DNA of 64,000 nt from Alkalidesulfovibrio alkalitolerans DSM 16529. GTDB taxonomy: Bacteria; Desulfobacterota; Desulfovibrionia; Desulfovibrionales; Desulfovibrionaceae. The notes beneath the pieces were generated by a model. The model was not told the origin of the DNA, did not search any database, and saw only the letters and a list, made by a program, of their open reading frames with translations. Location of the stretch: assembly GCF_000422245.1 (NCBI RefSeq), contig NZ_ATHI01000028.1, positions 120,517 through 184,516 of the forward strand, in the 5' to 3' direction. Both the position numbers and the translations under genes were made by a program. Positions 53,735 through 64,000 of this stretch are shown one piece after another (within the stretch, counting starts at the first letter, position 1; each line of letters opens with the position of its first letter).

Positions 53735-55948
53735 ATGACGAATTCTCCTGCCAGGGACGCGGGATTGAGGGCGCTATTCGTCTATACTGACGAAAAATTG
53801 ATCGACAGGCTGGTCGGGCAGCTTTCCGCACATGGGCAGCAAGGTGTCCTCACGGCCGCGAACGGAATTTCGGAAGGATTGCGAGTGCTCGGAGCCGAAC
53901 GATACGACGTCGTTCTCTTCGAAGCCCATACTGCTGTGGATCTGGCAAAGGGCCTTTCCCGGCTGCGAGATCTTTTTCCGCATGTGCCAGTTGTGGTCCT
54001 TTCCTCCTCCCAGGACATGGCGCTGTGCGAGCGCGCCCTTCATGACGGAGCTCAGGATTTTCTCGTCACCGAACGATCGACGTCATTCGAACTGGCCCGA
54101 GCCATCCACTACGCTGTGGAGCGTCATCGCGTGCACGCCGCCCAGGACCGGCGCATCAAGGAGTTGGCCGCCGATGTGAGCCGTTTCCGTCTCTTGATTG
54201 AAAATTCCGGCGACGGCCTGCTCGTCGTCACCGAGGAGGGGACTGTTCTTTTCGCTAACCCCGCGGCCCTTCATGCCTTGGGAAGGCCAGAAGCGGAAAT
54301 CGTCGGTCAGCCTTTCGGCTTTCCGGTCATTCAGGGCGGTCCCGTGGTCATGGATGTGCTTCGCAAGGATCGCGAAACGTCCGTGGCGGAAATGAGCGCC
54401 GTGGAGATTTTCTGGGAAGGCGAGACGGCCTATCTTGTCTCGCTACGGGACATCACTGCCCGGGCCGAGCGGGAGAGGGAGCAACGCCGCCAAGTGGACG
54501 CGGAACGCCTGGTCAGTTCCATGTCCACCTTGTTTGCGAACCTCGACCCCAAAAGCGTGGATCACGGCATCGAGGAATGTCTGCGCATGCTTGGGGAGTT
54601 CGTGAACGCGGATCGCGTTTCGGTGTTTCTTTTCAGTCGCGACGGCCATATGGCGCATCCACGACATGAATGGGGTGTGCCCGGTTTGAATTCGGAGCCC
54701 GGCGAGAGTCGCGATTTACCCATGGACAGCCTGTCCTGGCTCTTGGAAAGGCTTTCCATATTCAACACCGCTCTCATTTCCGACGTGAACGCGTTGCCGC
54801 GCGACGCGATTGGAGAACGAGAACTGCTGGGCATTCGTGCGACGCGAAGCCTCGTGGCCGTGGCCATGCGACGCAACGGTGAACGTCTCGGTTTCGCGTG
54901 TCTTGAAAGTGTCCGCGCGGAGCGCATGTGGTCGGAGGAGGAGATCGGTCTGCTCAAAGTCGCGGTCGATCTCATCGCCGCCGCGCTTCACCGAAAGCGC
55001 TCGGCGATCGAAGGCCTTGCCTTGCGCGCCCTGCTCGATGCGCTTATGACCAGCGACGCACGCGGCGCCTTTGTCGAAGACAGAAAGGGGGTCATCGTTC
55101 AGGCCAATGCCAGATTGGCCGATTTTGCCCCCATGCTTCCCGCTCTCAACGTACTCTGCGGTATGTCGGTGTACGACGTGCACCAGCGGATTTCCCACGA
55201 GGCTCGCGATCCAGGCGATGCCGGAGACCGCCTCAAGAAGATGGCACAATTGGAGAGCATGTCCGGTGAACGGTTGGCGCTCGCCTCCGGGGCTGTCCTT
55301 GAATTCGAAACGCATCCGCTTCGGGTTCGCGATAAGTTCGCGGGCAGGCTTTGGAGAGTTTGGGACGTCACGAGGGAGTACGCCGAGCAACGCGCGCTGG
55401 AGGGCCACGTGAGGCGTGACGGACTGACCGGACTGTCCACCAGGCAGCGGTTCATCGAAGATGCCGGCCTGTTGCTCGACGACCGCTCGGCGCGTGACGG
55501 CGCGGCTTTGTTACTCATCGATTTCGATGCTTTGGGATCCGTCAATGCCACCTTCGGGATGGTGGTGGGCGATGAGGTGTTGCGCCAAGCCGCCCGGCGC
55601 ATCTCCGAGTGCTGTCGTTCCAGCGACATCGTAGGCCGTTTCGGCGGCGACGAGTTCGGCGTTCTTCTTTCCGTTTGTCCGGACTTGGCCGAAGCGGAAT
55701 CGACGGCTCGCCGTCTATTAGGAGCATTGCAGGCTCCCTATCAGATAGGCGCGGCGACCGTACGCGTGGGAGCGAGCCTTGGAGGCGTCCATGCGCCCGC
55801 CATGACGGGCGATGCCGTCAAGATGTTTCTGCATGCCCAGGAAGCGCTTTCCCAAGCCAAGGAGCAAGGAGGAGGACAGTTCATTTTCGCGGGTCAAAGC
55901 TCCTGCACCGTCCGCCCCTCGGCGGTCGGAAACAAGCCCGCCGCGTAG
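53735..55948 (+). CDS. Multidomain diguanylate cyclase with degenerate receiver
   Basis: A 737-residue protein. Residues 1-125 look like a receiver, but the phosphoacceptor is Glu63 (VVLFEAHTA) rather than Asp, so it may be a pseudo-receiver mimicking a phosphorylated state. A PAS domain (150-250), a GAF-like domain (260-430) and another PAS-like region (435-550) follow. The C-terminal GGDEF domain begins at RDGLTGLST and carries the active GGDEF in RFGGDEFGV. It starts 79 bases after the kaiB-like gene. Confidence 0.9.
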   Translation: MTNSPARDAGLRALFVYTDEKLIDRLVGQLSAHGQQGVLTAANGISEGLRVLGAERYDVVLFEAHTAVDLAKGLSRLRDLFPHVPVVVLSSSQDMALCERALHDGAQDFLVTERSTSFELARAIHYAVERHRVHAAQDRRIKELAADVSRFRLLIENSGDGLLVVTEEGTVLFANPAALHALGRPEAEIVGQPFGFPVIQGGPVVMDVLRKDRETSVAEMSAVEIFWEGETAYLVSLRDITARAEREREQRRQVDAERLVSSMSTLFANLDPKSVDHGIEECLRMLGEFVNADRVSVFLFSRDGHMAHPRHEWGVPGLNSEPGESRDLPMDSLSWLLERLSIFNTALISDVNALPRDAIGERELLGIRATRSLVAVAMRRNGERLGFACLESVRAERMWSEEEIGLLKVAVDLIAAALHRKRSAIEGLALRALLDALMTSDARGAFVEDRKGVIVQANARLADFAPMLPALNVLCGMSVYDVHQRISHEARDPGDAGDRLKKMAQLESMSGERLALASGAVLEFETHPLRVRDKFAGRLWRVWDVTREYAEQRALEGHVRRDGLTGLSTRQRFIEDAGLLLDDRSARDGAALLLIDFDALGSVNATFGMVVGDEVLRQAARRISECCRSSDIVGRFGGDEFGVLLSVCPDLAEAESTARRLLGALQAPYQIGAATVRVGASLGGVHAPAMTGDAVKMFLHAQEALSQAKEQGGGQFIFAGQSSCTVRPSAVGNKPAA

Positions 55949-56068
55949 TTCCGTTGGGGTAATGTTCCGGACAAAGGGTTGCCGCACGGCGATCCGGTCT
56001 TATTCTCACCTGATGCGACGACACGGAACCGGACTGAACCGGCCGTGAAACCGGACAAGGAGGGGAAC

Positions 56069-56431
56069 ATGGCGACGGATCGCGACCTGAAGCGCACTGA
56101 CGAATCGGTTTCCCTGCGTGCCATTCTCGCTTCCACCGTGGCCCCCGGCGAAGGGGATGTCCATGAAATCGACTTCGGCGACATTATGATCTCGGAGCAG
56201 GTCATCGGCTACATAGGCCAGGCAACGCGAGAGCTTCTCCAGCGTTACGTGCCCAACTTGAGTCAATTGGACTCGCGTCATTCGGACTTGATCGGAGCCA
56301 TCGACAACAAGGCGTTTTGGCTCGGCGAGTCGGGCTCTTTGGTACTCACTGTGGAGATCGTGGGCAACAGGCATTTTTTCAAAATACCGCGTGAACTTTG
56401 GGAGACGCGCCGTATCAGCAAGTGGCACTGA
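56069..56431 (+). CDS. Small protein of unknown function
   Basis: A 120-residue acidic protein without signal or membrane segment. The middle has hydrophobic helices (MISEQVIGYIGQATRELL), the end beta strands (SLVLTVEIVGNRHFF). Not recognised. A perfect AAGGAGGGG precedes the ATG, so it is likely a real gene. It follows the cyclase by 120 bases and ends in a terminator. Confidence 0.7.
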   Translation: MATDRDLKRTDESVSLRAILASTVAPGEGDVHEIDFGDIMISEQVIGYIGQATRELLQRYVPNLSQLDSRHSDLIGAIDNKAFWLGESGSLVLTVEIVGNRHFFKIPRELWETRRISKWH

Positions 56432-56465
56432 TCAAGCAGGAAAGCGAAAAGATTTTGTAAGCAAG

Positions 56466-56495
56466 AAGGCCGGGGGAGCGATCCCCCGGCCTTTT
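56466..56495. terminator. Hairpin terminator before the AsmA gene
   Basis: AAGGCCGGGGGA (56466-56477) pairs perfectly with TCCCCCGGCCTT (56482-56493) around a four-base loop, followed by TTTTC. It ends the small-protein transcript and may also serve the convergent AsmA gene. Confidence 0.88.
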
Positions 56496-56508
56496 CGATT
56501 TTGCCGGA

Positions 56509-59190
56509 TTAGTTCGAAGGTTTCGGTTCCAGGCCAAGGCCTCTGAAGAAACCGCGTACCGGGTCGTCCTGCTTTTCCTGCCCTGCGGGAGCATCCGACT
56601 TGGGTTGCTCTTCCTTGGTTTGGTTGCCGCCGGTGATGGTGCCGATCGCACCGCCGATGACGCCGCCAACGCCTCCGACCACGCCTTCGACGGCGCTGAG
56701 GGGCGCGCGCAGGATACGTTTGGCGAGTTCCGCGCTGTCCACGCCGGCCTGGACGTTGTCGTAGGTTCCTTTGAGCGCAACGGGCACCGAGAACGGACCG
56801 ACGTTGGCGTCGAGCAGAAAGTCCAGGGCCTGATCTGGAATGTAGGATTGTCCACGAATGGCGATATCCGCAGGACCGCTGGTCTTGATATCGGTCTTGG
56901 GCAACCTGGCCATGCCGTTGGCCACGTCGAAGTTCAGGTTGAAGTCGCGCAGTTCCGTGTTGCGGCTTTCGTCGCCGGGTTTGGGCACGTAGCCTTTTTC
57001 GGGATCGAAGCGATCGGGTTCCAGAACCACACCTCGATACACGCCATCCTGAACGAGGAGTGAGAGCTTGCCGCTCAAGGTTTCCATGATTCGACGGTAC
57101 TGCGCCCCGTTTCCGGCAAGATTCACATCCAATCCGAGTTTGGCCCCGGCCGTGGATTTACCGGTCAATGTCATCAGCGCCTGATCAAGATCGAGCGCCA
57201 CGACCTTGAGTCCCAGGTTCGACAACGGAGTGGGGCGGGAAACGTCGGTCATGGCGTTCAGGGTGAGCTTGCCCCCGAATATCTCCAGACCGATCGGGTC
57301 CACCTTGACCACGCCGTTCTTGGCCAGAAGCTGCATGGTGACGTTTCTGAGCGGGATTTTGTACATGGTGATGCGGTCGATGGCCACCTTGCCGTCGATG
57401 TCCATTTGCTTGAGCTGCTCGACGGGCAATTCTCCTTCCTGTGGCGCGCCAGGCTCTCCGGGACGCGGAGCAGGGGCGGGTTCGGCCTTCTTGTCGGTCT
57501 TGGGCGGCATGTATCGGTCCACGTTGATGGCGTCCGCCTTGAAGTCGAACGTCATCACTGGCTTGGTCATGTCGCTGATGCTGGCGGTGCCGGAGAGCGT
57601 CGTTTCGTCCAGAAGAACGGTCAGGCTCTCGACACGCGTTGCCTGAGCCGTCGCGTCGAAACGGGCGTCCAGGGCGAATTTCTCCAGGGCCTTTGGATCG
57701 GTGGTGGCAATGGGCTCCATGCCCAGCGTGGCCATGAGCCGTCGAGGCGAGAACTCGGCGACCTTGATGCTTCCCTTGGCCATGGGTTTGGAAAGGAAGC
57801 CGGTCGCCTCAAGCGACGGAGAGGTCACGTCCAATCCCAGCCCCGAGAGCTTGAAGCCTTTGAGCGCGAAGGTCTCCTTGACCCAGTTCAAGGCCAGATC
57901 GCCGGTCATTAAGACGTCGGCCTTGCCTCCGGGCACGGCCGCGCCCTGTCCTTCGGCTGCGATTTTGAGTTCGCGGGCCTCAACGTCCCCCTGCTTGACG
58001 TCGATATTCAGCCTGCCGCTCGTGACGTTCGCCTTGCCCGAAAGCGGGTCGGCAGAAGCCTCTCCGAGGCGCACGTTCGCGGCTTCGGCCTTCATATCCA
58101 GGGAGTCGGCGGCGAACTTGAAGGCTTCGTAGTCACCGGAAAGGGCCTTGCCCTTCAGCGACAGCGCTCCGCTCATGGGTTGTTCGGCCGCGTCTTTCAG
58201 GCGCAGGTTCGAAGCCTTGGCGTCGAGGGCGATGGCGTCGGCGGCGAAGGATTTTTTGAGCCAGTTGGCTGTGGCGGTGGTGTCCAAGGAAAGATTGACC
58301 GTTCCGCCTGGAATGCTCGTGCTCTGGCCGTCGAGTTTCAATTTCAGGTTACGCAGGCGCGCGTCACCAGTGCCCCAGTCCGCAAAGAGCGATGCGGCCA
58401 TGTCGAGGGTGCCCTTGACCATGCCGTCCTCGTGAGCGAATTGGTCGATACTCACGAGAAGCGAAAGGCCGTCCGCGGTGGCCTGCTTTTCTTCGAGCTT
58501 CACCGTGGCCCGGGTTTTCAGCTTGACCGCACCCTTGGCGTCGGGATTGCGAGATTCCAGGGTGCAGGCCACGTCGATGTCAGACGGTTTGCCGGGTTCG
58601 ATGCCCTCGACGTCGAGATTGAGGGCGCTGATTCTGGCCCATTGCTTGTTCTGTTGATCGTCCCAGGTGATGACGCCGTCGGAGATGACGACTCCCGCTA
58701 TCACAACGTCCATGCCTGGGCCCGCGCCTGAGGGCTCCCCGGCAGGGGCCGGAGCGGACTCCTGCCCGGAAGCGGACTCCTGCCTGGCGATGAGATCGTC
58801 CCAGTTGGTGGTGCCGTCCGGCAGCACGCCGAGATTGATGATCGGCTTGCGCAGGACGACTGTTCCTACCTCGACGCGTTTCGAGAGTAGCGGCAGGAGT
58901 TTGACCTTGACCTGGGCTTCGTCCAAGGTCAGCATGGGGTCGTCGCCGAAGCCTTTGGCGTTGCCAAGGACCACCGGCCCCTCGATCTTGGCCCCGATCC
59001 AGGGGAAGACGGAGACGGAAATGTCGCCTCCAATGCTGAACGACCGGCCGGTGGCATCTTCCACGGCCTTGACGATCTGCGGCTTGTAGGTGTTCGGGTC
59101 GACGACGATGGGCACGACGATCATCGCCGTGATTATCAGTGCCGCCAGGATGCCTGCGATTATCAGGCCGATCTTCACGGGCCGTTTCAT
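56509..59190 (-). CDS. AsmA-family protein
   Basis: An 893-residue envelope protein with an N-terminal membrane anchor (residues 6-30, IGLIIAGILAALIITAMIVV) and the AsmA start motif (VDPNTYKPQIVKAVEDATGR, then FSIGGDISVSVFPWIGAKI). The rest is long repetitive beta-structure, as in bridge-like lipid transport proteins of the AsmA group. A disordered Pro/Glu region lies near residue 560. It should reside in the periplasm, anchored in the inner membrane. Divergent from the RluA-type gene. Confidence 0.9.
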   Translation of the reverse strand: MKRPVKIGLIIAGILAALIITAMIVVPIVVDPNTYKPQIVKAVEDATGRSFSIGGDISVSVFPWIGAKIEGPVVLGNAKGFGDDPMLTLDEAQVKVKLLPLLSKRVEVGTVVLRKPIINLGVLPDGTTNWDDLIARQESASGQESAPAPAGEPSGAGPGMDVVIAGVVISDGVITWDDQQNKQWARISALNLDVEGIEPGKPSDIDVACTLESRNPDAKGAVKLKTRATVKLEEKQATADGLSLLVSIDQFAHEDGMVKGTLDMAASLFADWGTGDARLRNLKLKLDGQSTSIPGGTVNLSLDTTATANWLKKSFAADAIALDAKASNLRLKDAAEQPMSGALSLKGKALSGDYEAFKFAADSLDMKAEAANVRLGEASADPLSGKANVTSGRLNIDVKQGDVEARELKIAAEGQGAAVPGGKADVLMTGDLALNWVKETFALKGFKLSGLGLDVTSPSLEATGFLSKPMAKGSIKVAEFSPRRLMATLGMEPIATTDPKALEKFALDARFDATAQATRVESLTVLLDETTLSGTASISDMTKPVMTFDFKADAINVDRYMPPKTDKKAEPAPAPRPGEPGAPQEGELPVEQLKQMDIDGKVAIDRITMYKIPLRNVTMQLLAKNGVVKVDPIGLEIFGGKLTLNAMTDVSRPTPLSNLGLKVVALDLDQALMTLTGKSTAGAKLGLDVNLAGNGAQYRRIMETLSGKLSLLVQDGVYRGVVLEPDRFDPEKGYVPKPGDESRNTELRDFNLNFDVANGMARLPKTDIKTSGPADIAIRGQSYIPDQALDFLLDANVGPFSVPVALKGTYDNVQAGVDSAELAKRILRAPLSAVEGVVGGVGGVIGGAIGTITGGNQTKEEQPKSDAPAGQEKQDDPVRGFFRGLGLEPKPSN

Positions 59191-59260
59191 ACTTGCTCCT
59201 CAAGCGTTGCCAAGTTCAGGGTGATTCAATGTATCACGTTTTTTGGCGGGTAATGCAACC

Positions 59261-60151
59261 ATGATCGCAAGCGTATCGATTACCAACGATTTCGACGGAG
59301 AACGGTTGGATCGCGCCCTGGCCGCGTTTCTTCCGGACCTTGGGCTGCGCGGCAGACGCAGGATGTGCGAGAAGGGCATGGTACTCGTGGACGGGGCTCC
59401 CCGGACTCCGGGGTATCGCGTCCGGGCCGGGCAGGAAGTGCGCCTGCTGACAGACGAACTCGGTAGCAAAACGGCCGGGCCGCTTCACATAGTGGCGCAG
59501 GACGAACGCTACGCAACCTTGGTCAAGCCCGAGGGGCTTCACAGCGCGCGTCTCGCCGGGGGCGGAGCGTCGGCGGAAGACGCGTTACGCGACCTTTTTC
59601 TCGACCAGGAAGCGATCTTGTGCACGCGCCTGGATCAGGCGACCAGCGGCCTGCTGCTCGTGGCTTTCGGCGAAGGCGCCGCACGCGCGTTTCGGGATCT
59701 CGAGAACGCCGGTCTGGCGCGCAAGACCTATTTGGCCGTGGTCGCCCCCGTGAACGGGCAGACGCCGCCCTCTCGCCTTGTGTTCGACCGGGCGCTCGAT
59801 ACGGCTGATCGGAAGAGGACGCGCGTTTTGGATGTCGAAGCCGAGGAGTTTCGGCGCACGGTCATGCTGCGCCTTTGCCCGGCCGGAGAAGGGGAATGGC
59901 TCGTGGGGCTTCGGATATTGAAAGGAGCGCGCCACCAAATCAGGGCCCATCTGGCCCATGCGGGCCTGCCCATCGTTGGCGACGCGCTGTATGGCGACGC
60001 TGCCTTGGGCATTCCTTTGCATCTGCATCATTTCCGCCTGGAATTTCCAGGCTTCGACGCGACGACGCCTCCGCCCTGGCCGCTGTGGGAACGGTTGGGG
60101 GCGCAGGCGTCGGCACGGCTCGACGAGCCGGAAGCGTTCGTGAAAGACTAG
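59261..60151 (+). CDS. RluA-family pseudouridine synthase
   Basis: A 296-residue pseudouridine synthase with an N-terminal S4-like domain (residues 5-70) and the catalytic motif RLDQATSGLLL (Asp nucleophile) near residue 125. The later RHQIRAHLAHAG and YGD segments are typical. The target, rRNA or tRNA, is not clear. Start at the ATG 59261 (weak site); a TTG at 59243 is possible. The 3' end overlaps the stop of the convergent ftsY at a palindromic CTAG. Confidence 0.9.
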   Translation: MIASVSITNDFDGERLDRALAAFLPDLGLRGRRRMCEKGMVLVDGAPRTPGYRVRAGQEVRLLTDELGSKTAGPLHIVAQDERYATLVKPEGLHSARLAGGGASAEDALRDLFLDQEAILCTRLDQATSGLLLVAFGEGAARAFRDLENAGLARKTYLAVVAPVNGQTPPSRLVFDRALDTADRKRTRVLDVEAEEFRRTVMLRLCPAGEGEWLVGLRILKGARHQIRAHLAHAGLPIVGDALYGDAALGIPLHLHHFRLEFPGFDATTPPPWPLWERLGAQASARLDEPEAFVKD

Positions 60152-61599
60152 GTCTCTGAAGGCGCGGGCGCGCCACCTTGGACCCCGAGCAGGGCCGAGG
60201 CGAAATCCTTGCCGTCGAAGGGCCTGAGGTCTTCCATTTTTTCGCCCAATCCAACGAAAGTGATGGGGATGCCGAACTGGCTGGCCAGGGCCACCACGAT
60301 GCCGCCCTTGGCCGTGCCGTCGAGCTTGGTCAAGATGATTTCGTCCAGGTCCACGGCTTCGTTGAAGAGTTTGGTCTGCTGGATGGCGTTTTGGCCCGTG
60401 GTGGCGTCCACCACGAGCACGGTGCGGTGCGGCGCCCCTTCGTGCTTCTTGCCGCTGACGCGCTTGATTTTCTTCAACTCTTCCATGAGGTTTACCTTGG
60501 TGTGCAGCCGGCCGGCCGTGTCGAGCAGCACTAGATCGTAGCCGCCCGCGATGGCCGCGTCGATGGCCTCGTAGGCCACGGCCGCCGGATCGGCCCCCGC
60601 GCCCTTGCTGAAGAAGCCTGCATCCACGCGCTTGGCCCAGACTTCGAGCTGCTCAACGGCTGCGGCGCGGAACGTGTCGCCGGCCGCGATGATCACCTTG
60701 CGGCCCTGCATGCGGGCGCGATGCGCCAACTTGCCGATGGTCGTGGTCTTGCCCACGCCGTTCACGCCGACCATCATCACCACTTCCGGCGGGGTCGCGG
60801 CCTGGATGCGGCGGGGCGTCTTGAACATCTCGGCCAGTTCGTCGCGCATGGCCTCCTTGAAAGCGGCGGGATCGTTGGATCCGGCCGCGCGCATGCGCTC
60901 GCGCAGGCGTTCCACGAGCTTCACTGTGGGCTCGTAACCCACGTCGGCGGTGATCAGGATTTCTTCGAGCTCCTCCCAGAACCCCTCGTCGATGGTCTCG
61001 CGCGAGGTCAGGATGCTCTCGATGCGGCGGGTGATGGTCTGGCGGGTCTTTTCAAGCCCTTCGGAAAGCTTGAGGAACAGTCGGGAGCGTTCGTCCTCCT
61101 CGTCCTCCAGTTCCAGGGCCAGGGCTAGGCGATACTGCAATTCCGAGCGGAACTCGGAAACGCGCTCGTACTCCATGACATCGAGCCAGGAGCGGAACGA
61201 GGCGATGAAGGATTCGGCCTCGTCCGGCTTGGTCTCCAGGGCTGAAAAGAGGAAGCGCAGGCGTTCCCAGAGCTTGTCGTCGGCCTTCTCGACGCCCTCC
61301 AGAATCAGCGCGAGCCAGACCGAAAGCCGGGGTTCGGCCTGACGCAACGAGAGGAGGAGTTGTTTCTGCCATCCGGGGACGGCGGCCTTCTGGTCGGCAG
61401 AAAGGCCAGGAGCGGGCTTTTCAGGGGCGTGCGCCTCGGTCTTTTGAGCGGGCGCGACGGGTTCGACGGCTGTGAGTGGGGGTGTTTCCGGCGGCGGGGC
61501 GGCATCGACAAGCCCTTGCTCAGTCTTGAATTCCTCCACGGCCTTGTCCAGCCGCGAATCCACGTCCCAAATCTTTTTGAATTTGGAGAAAAATCCCAT
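60148..61599 (-). CDS. ftsY: Signal recognition particle receptor FtsY
   Basis: A 483-residue FtsY, the membrane-associated receptor that with SRP delivers membrane proteins to the translocon. A Pro/Ala-rich acidic N-terminal region (residues 20-80) precedes the helical N domain and the GTPase G domain with [23 protein letters not shown] and [10 protein letters not shown]. The ATG at 61597-61599 has a GGGGAG site; a longer frame to 61701 is rejected. Confidence 0.96.
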   Translation of the reverse strand: MGFFSKFKKIWDVDSRLDKAVEEFKTEQGLVDAAPPPETPPLTAVEPVAPAQKTEAHAPEKPAPGLSADQKAAVPGWQKQLLLSLRQAEPRLSVWLALILEGVEKADDKLWERLRFLFSALETKPDEAESFIASFRSWLDVMEYERVSEFRSELQYRLALALELEDEEDERSRLFLKLSEGLEKTRQTITRRIESILTSRETIDEGFWEELEEILITADVGYEPTVKLVERLRERMRAAGSNDPAAFKEAMRDELAEMFKTPRRIQAATPPEVVMMVGVNGVGKTTTIGKLAHRARMQGRKVIIAAGDTFRAAAVEQLEVWAKRVDAGFFSKGAGADPAAVAYEAIDAAIAGGYDLVLLDTAGRLHTKVNLMEELKKIKRVSGKKHEGAPHRTVLVVDATTGQNAIQQTKLFNEAVDLDEIILTKLDGTAKGGIVVALASQFGIPITFVGLGEKMEDLRPFDGKDFASALLGVQGGAPAPSET

Positions 61600-61724
61600 A
61601 TACTCCCCACTTGCGTTGCGTACCGGATGGCCTGTGTACCGCCATTGCGGAGCCCTGGCAACCGGAGCGGCGGCGGGAAGCCCCGGCCCCGTGCGCCGCA
61701 CGCCTCATCATCACGGAGAAAACG

Positions 61725-63097
<1,373 letters not shown>

Positions 63098-63101
<4 letters not shown>

Positions 63102-63712
63102 CCGGAGGAAACACCGCGCGCGGCATCGAGGCTGAAGCGCTCCCCGAGTTCGCGAACGGGCTCGTGGCGGAAGCAGGACGTGAGGTGGTCGTTGACCAGG
63201 CCCGCGGCCTGCATGAAGGCGTAGCAGATCGTGGGGCCGCAGAAGGTGAAGCCCCGGCGCTTCATGTCGCGGCTCATGCGCTCGGCAATGGGCGTCACCG
63301 CGGGCACCTCGTCCTGACGCGACCAGGCGTTCTGCGCGGGACGGCCGTCCACGAAATCCCAGATGTAGGCGGCAAAATCCTTGCCCTGGTCGCGCAAAGT
63401 CAGCAGCGCGCGGGCATTGCTCACGGCCGAGGCGACCTTGAGGCGATTGCGCACGATGCCTGGGTTGGCCAGAAGCTCGGCGATCTTCGCATCATCATAT
63501 AAGGCGATGAGATCGGGGTCGAAGCCGTCCAGGGCGGCGCGGTAGTTTTCGCGTTTCCTGAGGATGGTCAGCCAGGAAAGTCCGGCCTGGGCCGCGTCGA
63601 GCACGAGAAACTCGAAGAGCTTGCGGGCGTCGGCCACGGGCACGCCCCATTCCGTGTCGTGGTACAGGCGTTCCTCGGCGGTTTTCTCGCTCCAGGGACA
63701 TCGCATGGGCAT
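63098..63712 (-). CDS. tag: DNA-3-methyladenine glycosylase I
   Basis: A 204-residue Tag protein that removes 3-methyladenine from DNA. The Zn ligands are visible: Cys near the N-terminus (MRCPW), His in YHDTEWG, and the C-terminal His/Cys in NDHLTSC. Helix-hairpin-helix features and the conserved [16 protein letters not shown] segment are present. I chose the ATG at 63710-63712 with AAGGAG seven bases upstream; the ATG at 63706 is also possible. Confidence 0.93.
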
Positions 63713-63780
63713 GGCAAGGCTCCTTGCAAGGGGGAATCGTTCCGTCGAACATAGCCCGAAAACCATTGCTGGACAACGAG

Positions 63781-63844
63781 TTGATAACTTTTTCAAAAAA
63801 GATCGGAAAAAGCGCTTGACCCTGTGAGGGGATTTCCGTAGATA
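63781..63844 (+). promoter_or_regulatory. Putative rRNA-operon promoter P1 with UP-like element
   Basis: An A/T-rich stretch with A-runs (63781-63810) is followed by TTGACC (63816-63821), a 17-base spacer and TAGATA (63839-63844). The layout of AT-rich UP element, -35 and -10 fits a strong rRNA-type promoter. Confidence 0.6.
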
Positions 63845-63923
63845 CCCGCTTCCGCGACGACGAACGGCGAACACGACGGCGGCGGCGCGGAAAGCTCTCT
63901 GAAAGAAAAAAGCGCGGACCCGG

Positions 63924-63952
63924 TTGACAGACGGGCAGGGAAGAGATAAATG
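63924..63952 (+). promoter_or_regulatory. Putative second promoter P2
   Basis: TTGACA (63924-63929) matches the -35 consensus perfectly. A TAAATG-like -10 sits 17 bases downstream (63947-63952). Tandem promoters are usual for rRNA operons. Confidence 0.5.
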
Positions 63953-63984
63953 ACACTTCCCGCAACGCGCGGAACTGCTTTCAA

Positions 63985-64000
63985 GGTCTTTGACAATTAA
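63985..64000 (+). promoter_or_regulatory. boxA-like antitermination element
   Basis: GGTCTTTGACAATTAA closely resembles the bacterial rRNA boxA (TGCTCTTTAACAATTTA in E. coli), which binds NusB/S10 to prevent premature termination. It marks the leader of a 16S rRNA gene just past the end of the window. Confidence 0.65.

Overview
This is a 64 kb piece of a high-GC chromosome from what looks like a sulfate-reducing bacterium of the Desulfovibrio group (Desulfovibrionota, formerly Deltaproteobacteria). The inference rests on a complete six-gene Ech-type [NiFe] hydrogenase operon, a chemoreceptor with a C-terminal hemerythrin domain, a cheB-HEAT-cheR-PilZ-parA-cheW-cheY-cheA operon, dense signalling genes and a KaiB-like protein. 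No insertion sequence, prophage, integron or CRISPR array was seen. Gene density is high, with many 1-4 base overlaps (ATGA, GTGA, TGATG), so the region reads as an ordinary core chromosome with a few poorly characterised islands.

Layout, left to right. 0-6.5 kb: a HAD phosphatase (cut by the window edge), a 2-hydroxyacid dehydrogenase, a DMT exporter and a LOG-family protein on the minus strand, then a beta-CASP ribonuclease, rsmD, coaD and miaA on the plus strand. 6.6-13 kb (minus): two membrane-anchored proteins, then echABCDEF, the energy-converting membrane hydrogenase. 13.2-17.7 kb: sixA on the minus strand, and a plus-strand run of four exported proteins (amidase fold, TPR, LPP20-like, unknown). 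17.7-24.9 kb: tatA, two hypothetical genes, a HAD hydrolase, yggT-divIVA-yggU, a DUF465 protein, and the branched-chain amino acid genes ilvB-ilvN-ilvC ending in a strong terminator. 24.9-29 kb (minus): a PAS histidine kinase, a MarC protein, the hemerythrin chemoreceptor and a tRNA-Pro(CGG).

29.2-38.5 kb is the chemosensory operon, ending in a large CheA with two complete Hpt domains and one that has lost its histidine. 38.6-45 kb holds an unknown membrane protein, ybgF, dprA, a small unknown protein, an HDOD protein, a receiver-GGDEF protein and a tyrosine recombinase. 45-53 kb (minus) holds a small unknown protein, a PPC-domain protein, an AddA/AddB-like helicase-nuclease pair and a second DMT exporter. 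53.2-56.4 kb carries a KaiB-like protein followed by a multidomain diguanylate cyclase with a degenerate receiver, and a small unknown protein. 56.5-63.7 kb holds an AsmA-family protein, an RluA-type pseudouridine synthase, ftsY, asnS and tag. The last 220 bases look like the promoter and boxA leader of a ribosomal RNA operon that begins just outside the window.

The most likely places for undescribed biology are the exported-protein cluster at 13.7-17.7 kb, whose amidase-like first protein appears to have lost the catalytic glutamate; the KaiB/diguanylate cyclase pair at 53.2-56 kb, which has no kaiC nearby; and the ParA-CheW pairing in the chemosensory operon, which resembles the ParC/ParP array-positioning system. 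All functional statements come from reading motifs and context; no database search was run.
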